DNA from: Gemmatimonadota bacterium | Lineage (GTDB): Bacteria > 4572-55 > J002 | Length of the DNA: 38,237 bases | Assembly: GCA_003697105.1 (NCBI GenBank) | Contig: RFFQ01000144.1 | Span: 1-38,237 of the forward strand | Reading direction: 5' to 3' | Shown here: positions 16,030-24,905 of the stretch, piece by piece | How the letters are laid out: every line of letters starts with the position of its first letter | How positions within the stretch are numbered: position 1 is the stretch's first letter | Made by a program: the position numbers and the translations under genes | The notes under the pieces: model-generated | The model's database searches: none | Seen by the model: only the letters and a program-made list of their open reading frames with translations | Told to the model about the DNA's origin: nothing

Positions 16030-17679
16030 TTAACGGTCACCACCGATTTTGGTGATGCGCCCTTCAATTTTAGGGCTAATGGGGCTGTTTTTACGGATAT
16101 ATGCTTCCACTGCTTCCGAAACGGTAAAATAGAGTGTTTGGCGGGGTAAATCCGCCAGAATTTGGTAGCCGATACTGCCTTCTGCCAAATAGGCGGAGGT
16201 CACAAATTCGTAGGTTTTATTGGGGTCAAGGGGTTCCCCACCGATAGTCAACTCGGTAATCCGTTGCATCTCCGGCAGATTGGGATCAAACACAATCTTT
16301 GCCCCACTAATGTTTAAGTCCCGCCGGCGACCCTTTACGCCGGTTTCCAGAATATCTTTCAGGGTTTTACCATCCACCGTAAATTTGACAATCGTCTCCT
16401 GAAAGGGGAGAACTTGAAAAATCTTACGCGGGGTGAGTTCCCCTGCCGGTAAATCCGCGCGGAGTCCGCCTCGATTCACCAACGCGACATCTGCCTTGGA
16501 TATTTCCCGCATGGCATCGGTGACCAAATTACCCATCACCGTTTCGTAATTGCCCCGGGTTAAATCAACAAGGCTTTCACCTAAAACTTCGTCCATTCCT
16601 TTTTCCGCAATGGCGCGGCGTTCTTCCACAAAAGCGGCAATTTCAGGCACGGGCGAAAACCGGTCGGCAAAAAGCGTCACCTCTGCCCCCTCCGGCGGAA
16701 TTTCATAATCGATCAGATGTCCCGTGGTTTTATCAATCTGGAGCTCGATATGTCCCACACCAGAACCGTTGGCATAGGTCTGAGTCAGCAAGGTATGGGT
16801 TCGTGGGTCTTCATACGGCTTCCGCAACCCATAATGGATATGCCCTCCGATGATCAGGTCAACCCCCTCTACCAGTGCGGCAGCTTCCACACCGTTAATG
16901 GCAAATTCCCGCTCGTAGGGTTTACCGGCGGCGAGGGCTTCTTCCACGCGTTTGCGGTACTGCTCCTGTTCCGAAACATACGGTGAGCCGATATGGGCAA
17001 CGGCGATTACGACGGTTGCCTTTTCCTGTTCGCGGACAATTTTGACATATTTTTTCAGGGTGGGCGCCACTTTTTCAAACCGTAAGCCTTTCGTGGCATC
17101 CGGTGGGGTCAAGCCTTTGGTATCTGGATTCGCAATACCGATCAGCGCCACTCGAATACCGTTAAATTCTTTGATGATATACGGCACGACGTAATCTGCC
17201 AGTTCACCGGTAGATTCATCGATGAGGTTTGCACAAAGCACGGGAAAGTCGGCAATTTCAGCCAGTCGTTGGGCATTTTCTTTTCCCAGATCGTAATCAT
17301 GATTTCCGAACGTTGCCGCATCGTAACCGAGCAGATTCATAAATTCAATCACGGTTTTGCCTTGGTCGAACATCCCGACGGGGGTTCCCTGAAACCAATC
17401 TCCGGCATCTACCAGTAGAACATGTGCCCCCTCTTTTTCGGCATCCGCCCGAACCTCATTGATATAACGTGCCATACGCCCGCCACCCCCAACTTTGGGG
17501 GGGAACTTGGGATTCATCCATGTGGCATCCCGTTCCGTGATGTTCCCGTGGATATCATTGGTGTGCAAAACAATAAGCCGTTCGATACCTTCCTCTGCCA
17601 TCAACGGCAACGCGAAGAGCAAAGAAAGGATCAACAGCCATCTCGAATATTTTACAACGTGTGTAACCCGGCGTATCAT
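16030..17679 (-). CDS. Secreted 5'-nucleotidase / metallophosphatase
   Basis: 549 residues, exported by an N-terminal signal peptide (hydrophobic about 14-27, ending P-L-M-A). The calcineurin-like domain carries the metal ligands: H-T-N-D42-I-H44-G, D91-A-G-D94, G-N126-H127-D, and G-G-H-I-H near 280. The C-terminal 5'-nucleotidase domain (about 355-520) starts with the N-Y-E-T-V-M-G-N-L-V-T-D-A-M-R substrate region. These enzymes hydrolyse nucleotides or nucleotide sugars in the periplasm or outside. GGAGG lies 10 bases upstream of the ATG at 17679. The gene sits just beyond the terminator of the upstream four-gene membrane operon and has no obvious promoter of its own. It has no C-terminal anchor or sorting domain. 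Confidence 0.94.
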   Translation of the reverse strand: MIRRVTHVVKYSRWLLILSLLFALPLMAEEGIERLIVLHTNDIHGNITERDATWMNPKFPPKVGGGGRMARYINEVRADAEKEGAHVLLVDAGDWFQGTPVGMFDQGKTVIEFMNLLGYDAATFGNHDYDLGKENAQRLAEIADFPVLCANLIDESTGELADYVVPYIIKEFNGIRVALIGIANPDTKGLTPPDATKGLRFEKVAPTLKKYVKIVREQEKATVVIAVAHIGSPYVSEQEQYRKRVEEALAAGKPYEREFAINGVEAAALVEGVDLIIGGHIHYGLRKPYEDPRTHTLLTQTYANGSGVGHIELQIDKTTGHLIDYEIPPEGAEVTLFADRFSPVPEIAAFVEERRAIAEKGMDEVLGESLVDLTRGNYETVMGNLVTDAMREISKADVALVNRGGLRADLPAGELTPRKIFQVLPFQETIVKFTVDGKTLKDILETGVKGRRRDLNISGAKIVFDPNLPEMQRITELTIGGEPLDPNKTYEFVTSAYLAEGSIGYQILADLPRQTLYFTVSEAVEAYIRKNSPISPKIEGRITKIGGDR

Positions 17680-17703
17680 GCCGTGCGAACCTCCAAACCT
17701 TGA

Positions 17704-17741
17704 GTTTAAAACAAGACCTGAAAGGCGTACCTTTCAGGTCT
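17704..17741 (-). terminator. Rho-independent terminator of the membrane-protein operon
   Basis: AGACCTGAAAGG (17714-17725) and CCTTTCAGGTCT (17730-17741) form a perfect 12-bp stem with a four-base loop. Read on the minus strand it is followed by TTGTTTT. It lies just after the last gene of the operon (stop at 17752) and 34 bases before the 5'-nucleotidase start, so partial read-through could supply that gene. Confidence 0.85.
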
Positions 17742-17751
17742 AATAACGGAC

Positions 17752-18408
17752 TTACATACCTCCACCGCTTGCTATCTTGATCAGTTCCCCGATCCAGTCT
17801 TGGGTCAAAAACTGAATCCGGTAGATGAGCAGAGCGGCACGCGCCATCACGGTGAAACCAAAGGAAACCCCGAAGGATGCCATCAACCACCAAATACCAA
17901 CGATGCGGGTATATTCATGTGCTTTTTCCAACGCCGGGTTGTGAATCCGGCGAAAATAGAAATAACTGAGAATACAGACCACACCTAACCAAATCACAAC
18001 ATGATCAAACGATTTTTGCAGGTCACCCGCCACATAAAGCGATTTAACCGTACCTTCCAGCGCTTCAATAATATAACTGGACATGATACGTTCCAGACCT
18101 AACCCGGAGAAGGCGCCCAGAACCATCGCCAACGGAATCAGAGATAACCAGCGCACTTTTTGAAACGGTTGGGCTAACCACAACGCCCCAATTAACGTTG
18201 GAAGAATCAGAATCCAATTCGCCGCAAAATCTGTGGTCACCGGCACCCAAAACAAGCGGAGGAAAATCTGGCGATAGGTAAGAACAACGCCATAACCAAG
18301 CGAAATTCCTAAAATTAGGTGTTCGATGAATCGGGAAACGATATTTTCTTTCCAGACGAGAGACATCGCCCCCAGGGTTAGTAGCGCCGCAATTGTTGTC
18401 GTTAACAT
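17752..18408 (-). CDS. Uncharacterised polytopic membrane protein (operon gene 4)
   Basis: 218 residues with about six or seven hydrophobic segments (about 3-18, 30-48, 60-80, 88-108, 138-152, 170-195). It has no signal peptide and no family motif that I recognise. Conserved-looking spots include N-P-A-L-E-K-A-H-E-Y-T-R-I-V near 158 and the Gly-rich end G-G-G-M. The ATG at 18408 has GGAGG 8 bases upstream and lies 3 bases after the preceding gene. It is the last of four tightly linked membrane genes and is followed by a terminator. It is probably an integral subunit of a complex with the other three. Confidence 0.85.
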   Translation of the reverse strand: MLTTTIAALLTLGAMSLVWKENIVSRFIEHLILGISLGYGVVLTYRQIFLRLFWVPVTTDFAANWILILPTLIGALWLAQPFQKVRWLSLIPLAMVLGAFSGLGLERIMSSYIIEALEGTVKSLYVAGDLQKSFDHVVIWLGVVCILSYFYFRRIHNPALEKAHEYTRIVGIWWLMASFGVSFGFTVMARAALLIYRIQFLTQDWIGELIKIASGGGM

Positions 18409-18411
18409 CGA

Positions 18412-19491
18412 TTATGCCTCCTTCTTGCGGTTAAGAAAATATTGAATGTTCCCGATGAGCACCAAAATCAAGATACAGGCATGAACCAGCGCCAACGAGG
18501 GCATTCCACGAGAGGCACCCCCCACATAGGCGGCAATAACTTCCTTTGGAAAGCCGGCTTGTTCCATCTGTTTTCGGAACAAATCTGCAGATTGGTACTG
18601 GTTATTCACATACGTTTCAATTTCGGTCGCACCTCGATAACCCGGAATCACGCTGATCATCTGTTCCGCCTGCAAAAATTGATATGCTTCGGGGGCGGAA
18701 ATGGCGGTCGTTCCGGCGAAATAGGTAATCTCATCCCGATAATCGGAAGACCAGATGATCCAAGATTGATAACTGCTGGTACCGGTTATATCAGCGCAGA
18801 ACAGCAAATCCCCAAACCCATCAATCGGTTGTAAAATAGGCCAATCGTCTCGCGTCACCGTTTCCAGTTGTTCTTTCAGAAGTTGGTACACGGTTTCACC
18901 CAGTTCTTCTTGATGTTGGTCGAGCAAATGCGCGGCAATGTACCGGTCTTCACCAATCGTGGTGGCAATCGAATTTATCACGGATTCCACAGATGGGTTT
19001 GAGGTCACCAAATCCGTGTATTCTGAAGGGTCTAAATGAACCATATCCCCCACACTGATACTGCCGGTTTGTTGTTTGTAATCCCGGCCCCATCCCAAAA
19101 TAAAGGCATCATAGGGATAGCACAGCCCTAAATTTAGATAATCTTCACCGGGTTTTTTGCCATAGGTTTTACCCAGAGTGGAGATCACCCCTTCGGCAAG
19201 CTGTGCCGGCTCTGGGAAAAACCCGCAGATGATAACATTCACGTCTTTAAGGAAACACAGACGGATGAGCGCAACGGCGATAGGTTCCGTTTCGGCAATC
19301 GAGCTACCGGCATAATTGATGGAGATCATTGCCGTAGAGCCCGGTTCTGCATTTTCAATAAGATGTACCGCATTTTGGACTTCGGGAGAAAGCGGCATCG
19401 TGATTTTGATCGGGAGATAAACCCCTAAAACCACAGAGATTAAGACAACGGTATTGATAATAACCCGGGTCGTAAAAATCTTTTTCCACAT
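18412..19491 (-). CDS. Uncharacterised bitopic membrane protein with large globular domain (operon gene 3)
   Basis: 359 residues from ATG 19491, which overlaps the preceding stop by one base and has GGAGGT 8 bases upstream. A frame from 19512 is possible but less likely. An N-terminal membrane helix (about 7-28) precedes a long soluble domain (about 35-325), and a second helix lies at about 330-350 before a basic tail N-R-K-K-E-A. The soluble part alternates strands and helices (G-S-T-A-M-I-S-I-N-Y, K-D-V-N-V-I-I-C-G-F-F, Y-D-A-F-I-L-G-W-G), like a Rossmann-type alpha/beta fold. No catalytic motif is clear. The two helices suggest both ends are cytoplasmic with the domain outside, but the opposite orientation cannot be excluded. 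Confidence 0.85.
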   Translation of the reverse strand: MWKKIFTTRVIINTVVLISVVLGVYLPIKITMPLSPEVQNAVHLIENAEPGSTAMISINYAGSSIAETEPIAVALIRLCFLKDVNVIICGFFPEPAQLAEGVISTLGKTYGKKPGEDYLNLGLCYPYDAFILGWGRDYKQQTGSISVGDMVHLDPSEYTDLVTSNPSVESVINSIATTIGEDRYIAAHLLDQHQEELGETVYQLLKEQLETVTRDDWPILQPIDGFGDLLFCADITGTSSYQSWIIWSSDYRDEITYFAGTTAISAPEAYQFLQAEQMISVIPGYRGATEIETYVNNQYQSADLFRKQMEQAGFPKEVIAAYVGGASRGMPSLALVHACILILVLIGNIQYFLNRKKEA

Positions 19492-20132
19492 TAGGCACCA
19501 CCTCCCATCCACGAGCGTTCAATCCCGAAAATGATACGGATATTTGTGGCTAACATACCCACCGCCACCCCGATCAGGATAGCACGTTTCGCCGCCACAT
19601 TACCCGTCATCAGAAACCACGTACTAAACTCATTCCAATATTGACCGAATGGGATGTAGGTGTGCATCCCCGTGTTCGTGACCATTACTAATACGGCAAA
19701 GACCATCAGTAACGAGGTATGTGCCCGGCTGACGCGGAAGGCACGGTACGCGGCACTGGCAATATAAAAGGTCAACAGAGAGAACATGGTTGAGGTCACC
19801 GGAATTTGAATATTCCGAAACATCCAGTCAAATAAACTGCCTTCGGCGTTACTTTTCAATCCGGAAATCAACATCGTAAAAAAGGCAACATAGGTTACGC
19901 CGGCTAAAATCGCTTTTTGGGTGGTCGGATTTCGATCCCGCTTGGTTAAACGCCGCCCATAAGAGGCTAACGTCACGTACGTTGCCGGAACAATTGCCCA
20001 CATACTCAGCAGCGGCGCCCAACTGCTGGCTAACCGCACCGCACCTTCGGACCAGCTCGTTTCAATAAATGTAAGCAACACGTATATTATTCCGAGTATA
20101 AATACCAGAAATAACGGTATATTTCGTTGCAT
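19491..20132 (-). CDS. Uncharacterised polytopic membrane protein (operon gene 2)
   Basis: 213 residues with about six membrane helices (about 5-22, 38-56, 75-93, 110-130, 140-156, 180-200). A hydrophobic stretch T-S-T-M-F-S-L-L-T-F-Y-I-A-S-A-A-Y-R-A-F-R and the C-terminal part (A-K-R-A-I-L-I-G-V-A-V-G, then R-I-I-F-G-I-E-R-S) look like conserved signatures rather than random membrane sequence. The ATG at 20132 has AGGAGG 5 bases upstream. It lies 18 bases after gene 1 and overlaps gene 3 by one base. I recognise no transport or enzyme family. Confidence 0.85.
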   Translation of the reverse strand: MQRNIPLFLVFILGIIYVLLTFIETSWSEGAVRLASSWAPLLSMWAIVPATYVTLASYGRRLTKRDRNPTTQKAILAGVTYVAFFTMLISGLKSNAEGSLFDWMFRNIQIPVTSTMFSLLTFYIASAAYRAFRVSRAHTSLLMVFAVLVMVTNTGMHTYIPFGQYWNEFSTWFLMTGNVAAKRAILIGVAVGMLATNIRIIFGIERSWMGGGA

Positions 20133-20150
20133 TCTTCCTCCTAAATCACG

Positions 20151-21005
20151 TTAAAAGAAGCTTTGAATCGTCGTTGCCAGCGCCCCCACAATCAACGCTG
20201 TAAATAACAAAGATTTGATCAAGTCCTGAGCGACCACCGAGTTCACCAGCCGTTTTTCTTCCGAAAGTTGCGCCCCGGCGGCATAGAGTTCTTCCCCTAA
20301 AAGGGCTTTATCCGAAGCGGCAACCGCAAACGGCATCTGCACCACGGAATCCACCCCAGAAAGCACCATTGCTCCGTTCATCGTAGCGGCTTCCAGCATG
20401 ATCAACATTTCCGCCCAGAACATCCCGGCAAAAACGGCAAAGCCATGCCGGTCCCGCTCCAATCGACCGGCGACTAATTGCGCATGGGTAAACTGAACAG
20501 TCGATGCCAAAAAGACATCGGAATGGGTGCTGGGGTAATCCGGTCGTCCTTTGAGCATTGCCCGCTCTTCTAACAACGACTTGGTAATCGGCATCACCAT
20601 ATAATCTCGTTGGGGCGAATCAATGAACACATCCAGATCGATGGCTTCATCAATCGTGACCGAACCTATCGCCAATCCGGCAATCGTCGCCACATCACTG
20701 GGTGAGGAAGTTCCCGGCACAAACATACAGGGACGTCCCATCTCTGCACAGCGACCGATCCCTTCCCGGATGAACTTTCGCGGAATGACTTCCCGAATTT
20801 CACTCGCGTGAGATTTTTGCTCATAGGCATATTTAACGATCACCGAAATCAGCAAAACCAATGCAATAAACGACACGGTTTTGTCAACCGGAAAAAACCC
20901 CAGAAAGAGATCACCAGCATGTTGGTTTGTATAGGGAAAAATGAGAAGAAGGACAATCGGGAGGACAACCACAAGCAGAACATTAATCAGTATAGATCGG
21001 TTCAT
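20151..21005 (-). CDS. Membrane protein resembling the DUF6754 family (operon gene 1)
   Basis: 284 residues. Two N-terminal membrane helices (about 5-24 and 43-60) precede a soluble alpha/beta domain (about 70-255), with a third helix about 262-280. The soluble domain has G-R-P-C-M-F-V-P-G-T-S (90-100), S-D-V-A-T-I-A-G-L (103-111), an internal hydrophobic helix about 188-206 and L-L-G-E-E-L-Y-A-A-G-A-Q-L-S (235-248). The G-R-P...P-G-T...A-T-I-A-G and G-E-E-x-x-A-A-x-A-x-L-S layout matches my recollection of the uncharacterised DUF6754 family; this needs a profile search. It is the first gene of the operon, behind a good promoter. Biochemical function is unknown. Confidence 0.8.
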   Translation of the reverse strand: MNRSILINVLLVVVLPIVLLLIFPYTNQHAGDLFLGFFPVDKTVSFIALVLLISVIVKYAYEQKSHASEIREVIPRKFIREGIGRCAEMGRPCMFVPGTSSPSDVATIAGLAIGSVTIDEAIDLDVFIDSPQRDYMVMPITKSLLEERAMLKGRPDYPSTHSDVFLASTVQFTHAQLVAGRLERDRHGFAVFAGMFWAEMLIMLEAATMNGAMVLSGVDSVVQMPFAVAASDKALLGEELYAAGAQLSEEKRLVNSVVAQDLIKSLLFTALIVGALATTIQSFF

Positions 21006-21066
21006 AAAAATCCCTTTCCCGAAAAGTAAGGAGTGAAAAGGTTAAGATCATCAAAGTTGATGCCGA

Positions 21067-21095
21067 ATCCTACCATAAATCTAGGCAGAAATCAA
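21067..21095 (-). promoter_or_regulatory. Sigma70-type promoter of the four-gene membrane operon
   Basis: On the minus strand TTGATT (plus-strand 21090-21095) and TAGGAT (21067-21072) are 17 bases apart, about 62 bases upstream of the ATG at 21005. It is back to back with the helicase promoter at 21117-21144, so the two transcripts diverge from a compact control region. Confidence 0.55.
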
Positions 21096-21116
21096 GTTTT
21101 ATTTCGTAAAAACTCA

Positions 21117-21144
21117 TTGACAACCCTTTACCATTGCATATAAG
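21117..21144 (+). promoter_or_regulatory. Sigma70-type promoter of the helicase gene
   Basis: A perfect TTGACA (21117-21122) and TATAAG (21139-21144) are 16 bases apart, about 47 bases before the GTG start at 21191. AAGGAG follows at about 21174-21179. Confidence 0.6.
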
Positions 21145-21190
21145 TTGAAACTGGTACGCGATACTGAAAACGGAAGGAGATACTTAAAAC

Positions 21191-23200
21191 GTGAGTAAAA
21201 CATATCAAATCAAGCACGACCAATTATCTTTTTTGCCCTCCAGCAGCCGCATCCCCTATGCACAGGCACTCAACAGCGAACAACTGGACGTCGTGACCTC
21301 GCCTCCGGGACCCAAATTGGTTTTGGCGGGTGCCGGCAGTGGCAAAACCCGCACGTTGACCTATCGTGTCGCTTATCTGGTGGAAAAAGGGATCGATCCC
21401 CGCACCATCTTGTTAATGACCTTCACCAATAAAGCCGCCGCCGAAATGCTGAGCCGGGTGGCGCAACTCTTAGGTGGTTCTCCCAAAGGGATTAAAGGGG
21501 GAACGTTCCATCACGTGGGTAATATGATCTTGCGGAAATACGCCAAGCTCGTCGGCTATACCTCAGAATTCCTAATTTTGGACTCCGAAGATGCGAAAAC
21601 GCTAATGCGTACCGTCGTAGCCGCCTTAGGCATTGATGTGAAAGCTACCCGCTTCCCCAAAGCCGATTTACTGGTTTCCATGCTGAGTTATGCTCGCAAT
21701 GTTCGGGCAAGTGTGGAAGATGTGTTGGTCAAACGCTACCCCCATTATCTCCATCTGCAACCCCAGATTGAACTGGTGTTTCGGAACTACCAAGACCGAA
21801 AGATCGCCCTCGGCGCGATGGATTTTGACGATCTACTGGTCAAATGGTGGGAATTAATGGAACACCATCCCGATGTGCGAGATCGATTGAGCGCACAGTA
21901 CCAACATATTTTGGTCGATGAATATCAGGATACCAATGCCTTACAAGCCGACATTATTGATCATTTGGCACAATCCCACCGGAATGTACTCGCGGTGGGG
22001 GATGATGCCCAGAGTATCTACTCCTTCCGGGGGGCAAATTTTCGCAATATTATGGAGTTCAAAAAACGCTACCCGGAAGCTCAAATTTATTATCTATTAA
22101 CGAATTACCGCAGTACCCCAGAAATTCTCTCCCTAGCGAATGGCTCGATCTGCCACAACCATGAGCAATACAAAAAGGAGTTACGCCCGATCAAAGCCAA
22201 CGGCGAACTGCCGGCATTGATCCCGCTTAACAATGTGGAAGAACAAGCCGAATTTGTGGCACAACGCGTGTTGGAGTTACGCGATGAAGGGGTTGAATTA
22301 GATGAAATGGGAGTACTCTACCGCTCCCACTACCATTCGCTGGAATTGCAGGTGGAATTGACCAAACGCAACATCCCCTACCAGATTCGTTCTGGATTGC
22401 GTTTTTTTGAGCAAGCCCATATTAAAGATGTCATGGCATTTTTGCGGTTGGCATTCAATCCACGTGATGAGCTATCATGGCGACGGGTGTTGCAACTCTA
22501 CCCCGGCGTGGGTAAAGGGACGGTGCAAAAACTCTGGTTAAAAATCAGCTTTTTGGACAATATCTGGGAGACCGTTTTAAGTGATGCGTTTTTGAAAGAG
22601 GTCCCCAAGCGTGCCCAAAATAGTTGGCTCAAATTTACCGGATTGATGAAAGTACTGATTGCGGAAGATATGTTCCACCAGCCCTCCGAACAGATTCAGG
22701 AAGTACTTCACTCCTTTTATGATGCCTATGTGCGCGAAAATTTTGATAATTTTCAAGACCGATTAGCGGATTTGGATCAGTTGGCGTTATTTGCCCTGAA
22801 TTACCCCCATGCTGAAGAATTTCTGAGCGAAATCGCCCTCCAAGAAGGGGTTAAAGGGGAAACCATCATTGATGCCGACCCCGATGACGAAGAACATCTG
22901 GTGCTTTCCACCATTCACCGCGCCAAAGGATTGGAATGGGATGTAGTGTTTGTGCTCCACTGTGCGGAAAACTTCTTCCCCAGTGCCCGCAGTCTGGGGG
23001 ATGAAGGCGATCTGGAAGAAGAACGCCGGTTGTTTTATGTTGCCGCAACCCGTGCCCGCAACGAACTCTATCTCACCTACCCCATCATGGCAAAACGATG
23101 GGATGGAATGGTCATCTGTAAACCCAGCCAGTTTGTACGGGAACTACCCCCCGGCACATACGAAAAATGGGAAATTGAACGTACCTATGAGGAATGGTGA
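21191..23200 (+). CDS. UvrD/PcrA/Rep-type SF1A DNA helicase
   Basis: 669 residues, starting at GTG 21191 with AAGGAG upstream. It is an ATP-driven 3'-5' helicase acting in DNA repair or replication restart. Motif I A46-G-A-G-S-G-K52-T, motif Ia T-F-T-N-K-A-A, motif II D243-E-Y-Q-D, motif III G-D-D-A-Q-S-I-Y-S-F-R-G-A, motif IV N-Y-R-S, motif V T-I-H-R-A-K-G-L-E-W-D and motif VI Y-V-A-A-T-R-A-R are all intact. It is shorter than typical PcrA/UvrD (about 720-750), ending soon after motif VI, so the C-terminal RNA-polymerase-binding Tudor-like tail seems absent. It has its own promoter. Confidence 0.95.
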   Translation: MSKTYQIKHDQLSFLPSSSRIPYAQALNSEQLDVVTSPPGPKLVLAGAGSGKTRTLTYRVAYLVEKGIDPRTILLMTFTNKAAAEMLSRVAQLLGGSPKGIKGGTFHHVGNMILRKYAKLVGYTSEFLILDSEDAKTLMRTVVAALGIDVKATRFPKADLLVSMLSYARNVRASVEDVLVKRYPHYLHLQPQIELVFRNYQDRKIALGAMDFDDLLVKWWELMEHHPDVRDRLSAQYQHILVDEYQDTNALQADIIDHLAQSHRNVLAVGDDAQSIYSFRGANFRNIMEFKKRYPEAQIYYLLTNYRSTPEILSLANGSICHNHEQYKKELRPIKANGELPALIPLNNVEEQAEFVAQRVLELRDEGVELDEMGVLYRSHYHSLELQVELTKRNIPYQIRSGLRFFEQAHIKDVMAFLRLAFNPRDELSWRRVLQLYPGVGKGTVQKLWLKISFLDNIWETVLSDAFLKEVPKRAQNSWLKFTGLMKVLIAEDMFHQPSEQIQEVLHSFYDAYVRENFDNFQDRLADLDQLALFALNYPHAEEFLSEIALQEGVKGETIIDADPDDEEHLVLSTIHRAKGLEWDVVFVLHCAENFFPSARSLGDEGDLEEERRLFYVAATRARNELYLTYPIMAKRWDGMVICKPSQFVRELPPGTYEKWEIERTYEEW

Positions 23201-23376
23201 CAACATGTGGAATGCAAGCGACAAGATAAATAAACAATGACCGTTAGTAATTGATAACCGCAACGTTCTTACCACCCAGAAGATATTGATCCAGAACAAA
23301 ACCGGTTTGCAGGAGAAATTCCGCAGATGGGCGTTCGGATTGTTTAACCAAACCACCCCACAAATAAGGATAGTCC

Positions 23377-24852
23377 ATGAGTGACATTCTCGTTGCCCAA
23401 TCCTATTTTCTCAAATTTGATCCTAAAGAATGGAAAACCATGAAGCCCTATCCGCCCCTCGGGGCGATGTACGGGGTCAGTGTACTGCGAGAAGCCGGTT
23501 ATAATGCCCGCTTGTTCGATTGTATGCTTGCCGAAGATGAAACCGAGTTTTTGGCGGCATTGGAACGGGAAAAACCACAATATGTGGTCGTTTATGATGA
23601 CGATTTTAACTACTTAACCAAAATGTGCCTCCTGCGGATGCGGGAAGCCGCCTTCAAATTGGCAAAATACGCGAAAAAACACGGATGCACAACGATCATC
23701 CATAGCTCGGATGCCACCGATCGACTCGAATTATATCTGGATAGCGGCTTTGATTATGTCATCATCGGCGAGGCGGAATTTACTCTGCGCGAATTGATCG
23801 GGGAACTCACCGGGCACGCACCGCACCCCATCCCGGAAATCAACGGTTTGGCATACCGCCGGACAGAAAAAACCGTCCGGAATGCTCCGCGCAAAGTCGC
23901 GGATGATCTGGATGTCTTCCCATTTCCCGCGTGGGATCAGGTCGATATTGAGAAATACCGGCAAAAGTGGTTGGCTCATCACGGCTATTTTTCCCTCAAT
24001 TTAACCACCACCCGAGGTTGCCCCTTCCATTGTAACTGGTGTGCCAAACCGCTGTACGGACAAGTGTACCATAGCCGCAGCCCGCAAAATGTGGTGGACG
24101 AGATTAAAATGTTAAAAGAAAAATATCAACCGGATCATATCTGGTTTGCCGATGATATTTTTGGATTGCGTCCCAACTGGATTCAGGAATACAGTGATTT
24201 GGCAAAAGCGCAAGGGGCAGTGATTCCATTTAAGTGCCTCTCCCGGGCGGACTTACTCCTACGCAAGGATACCATCCCCAAATTAAAACAAGCAGGCTGT
24301 GAAATCGTCTGGATCGGTGCAGAATCCGGTTCCCAAAAAATTCTGGATGCGATGGATAAAGGTACAACGGTTGCACAAATTTACGAAGCCACCCAAAAAA
24401 TTCATGAAACCGGTTTCCGGATCGCGTTTTTTCTCCAATTTGGCTACCCCGGGGAACTGCGCGAAGATATTGACAAAACCATCCGCATGGTGAAGGAATG
24501 CCAGCCGGATGAAATCGGAATCTCCGTCTCGTATCCCTTGCCGGGTACTCCGTTTTATGAAAGCGTTAAAGAACAACTAGGCGATAAACAAAACTGGGAA
24601 GATAGCGAAGATTTAGCCATGCTCTTTCAAGGGGCATATGTCCCGGATTTTTACCGCATCCTGCACAAAGTGGTTCACAAAGAATTGCGCCTTTTGCAAT
24701 GCAAAAATGCATTGACCCATCTCTTCCATGAACTCAACCCCCAAACGGTTAAAAGTGTATTGGGCTACCCGATCCATTTGTTACAACTGTTGCGCTACCG
24801 CCAGCAATTGGCACAACTGGAAAAAGTGCCCACCGCCGTCTATTGGAAATAG
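23377..24852 (+). CDS. B12-binding-domain radical SAM protein
   Basis: 491 residues. An N-terminal cobalamin-binding-like domain (about 1-150) starts with the usual P-P-L-G-A-M-Y-G-V-S-V-L-R-E-A-G-Y. The radical SAM domain (about 200-400) has the 4Fe-4S motif C215-P-F-H-C219-N-W-C222 and the G-A-E-S-G-S motif. A helical C-terminal region ends the protein. Such enzymes use S-adenosylmethionine radical chemistry on lipids, tetrapyrroles or glycans, often for methylation. The substrate is not deducible. AAGGA lies upstream of the ATG. A glycosyltransferase follows 53 bases later, which hints at envelope or natural-product modification. The 176-base gap before it shows no clear promoter or terminator. 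Confidence 0.92.
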   Translation: MSDILVAQSYFLKFDPKEWKTMKPYPPLGAMYGVSVLREAGYNARLFDCMLAEDETEFLAALEREKPQYVVVYDDDFNYLTKMCLLRMREAAFKLAKYAKKHGCTTIIHSSDATDRLELYLDSGFDYVIIGEAEFTLRELIGELTGHAPHPIPEINGLAYRRTEKTVRNAPRKVADDLDVFPFPAWDQVDIEKYRQKWLAHHGYFSLNLTTTRGCPFHCNWCAKPLYGQVYHSRSPQNVVDEIKMLKEKYQPDHIWFADDIFGLRPNWIQEYSDLAKAQGAVIPFKCLSRADLLLRKDTIPKLKQAGCEIVWIGAESGSQKILDAMDKGTTVAQIYEATQKIHETGFRIAFFLQFGYPGELREDIDKTIRMVKECQPDEIGISVSYPLPGTPFYESVKEQLGDKQNWEDSEDLAMLFQGAYVPDFYRILHKVVHKELRLLQCKNALTHLFHELNPQTVKSVLGYPIHLLQLLRYRQQLAQLEKVPTAVYWK

Positions 24853-24905
24853 AGCATCTGTCTCAGCCCCTCACGTATCGGAACCGATATGGTAGGTACT
24901 ATGGA

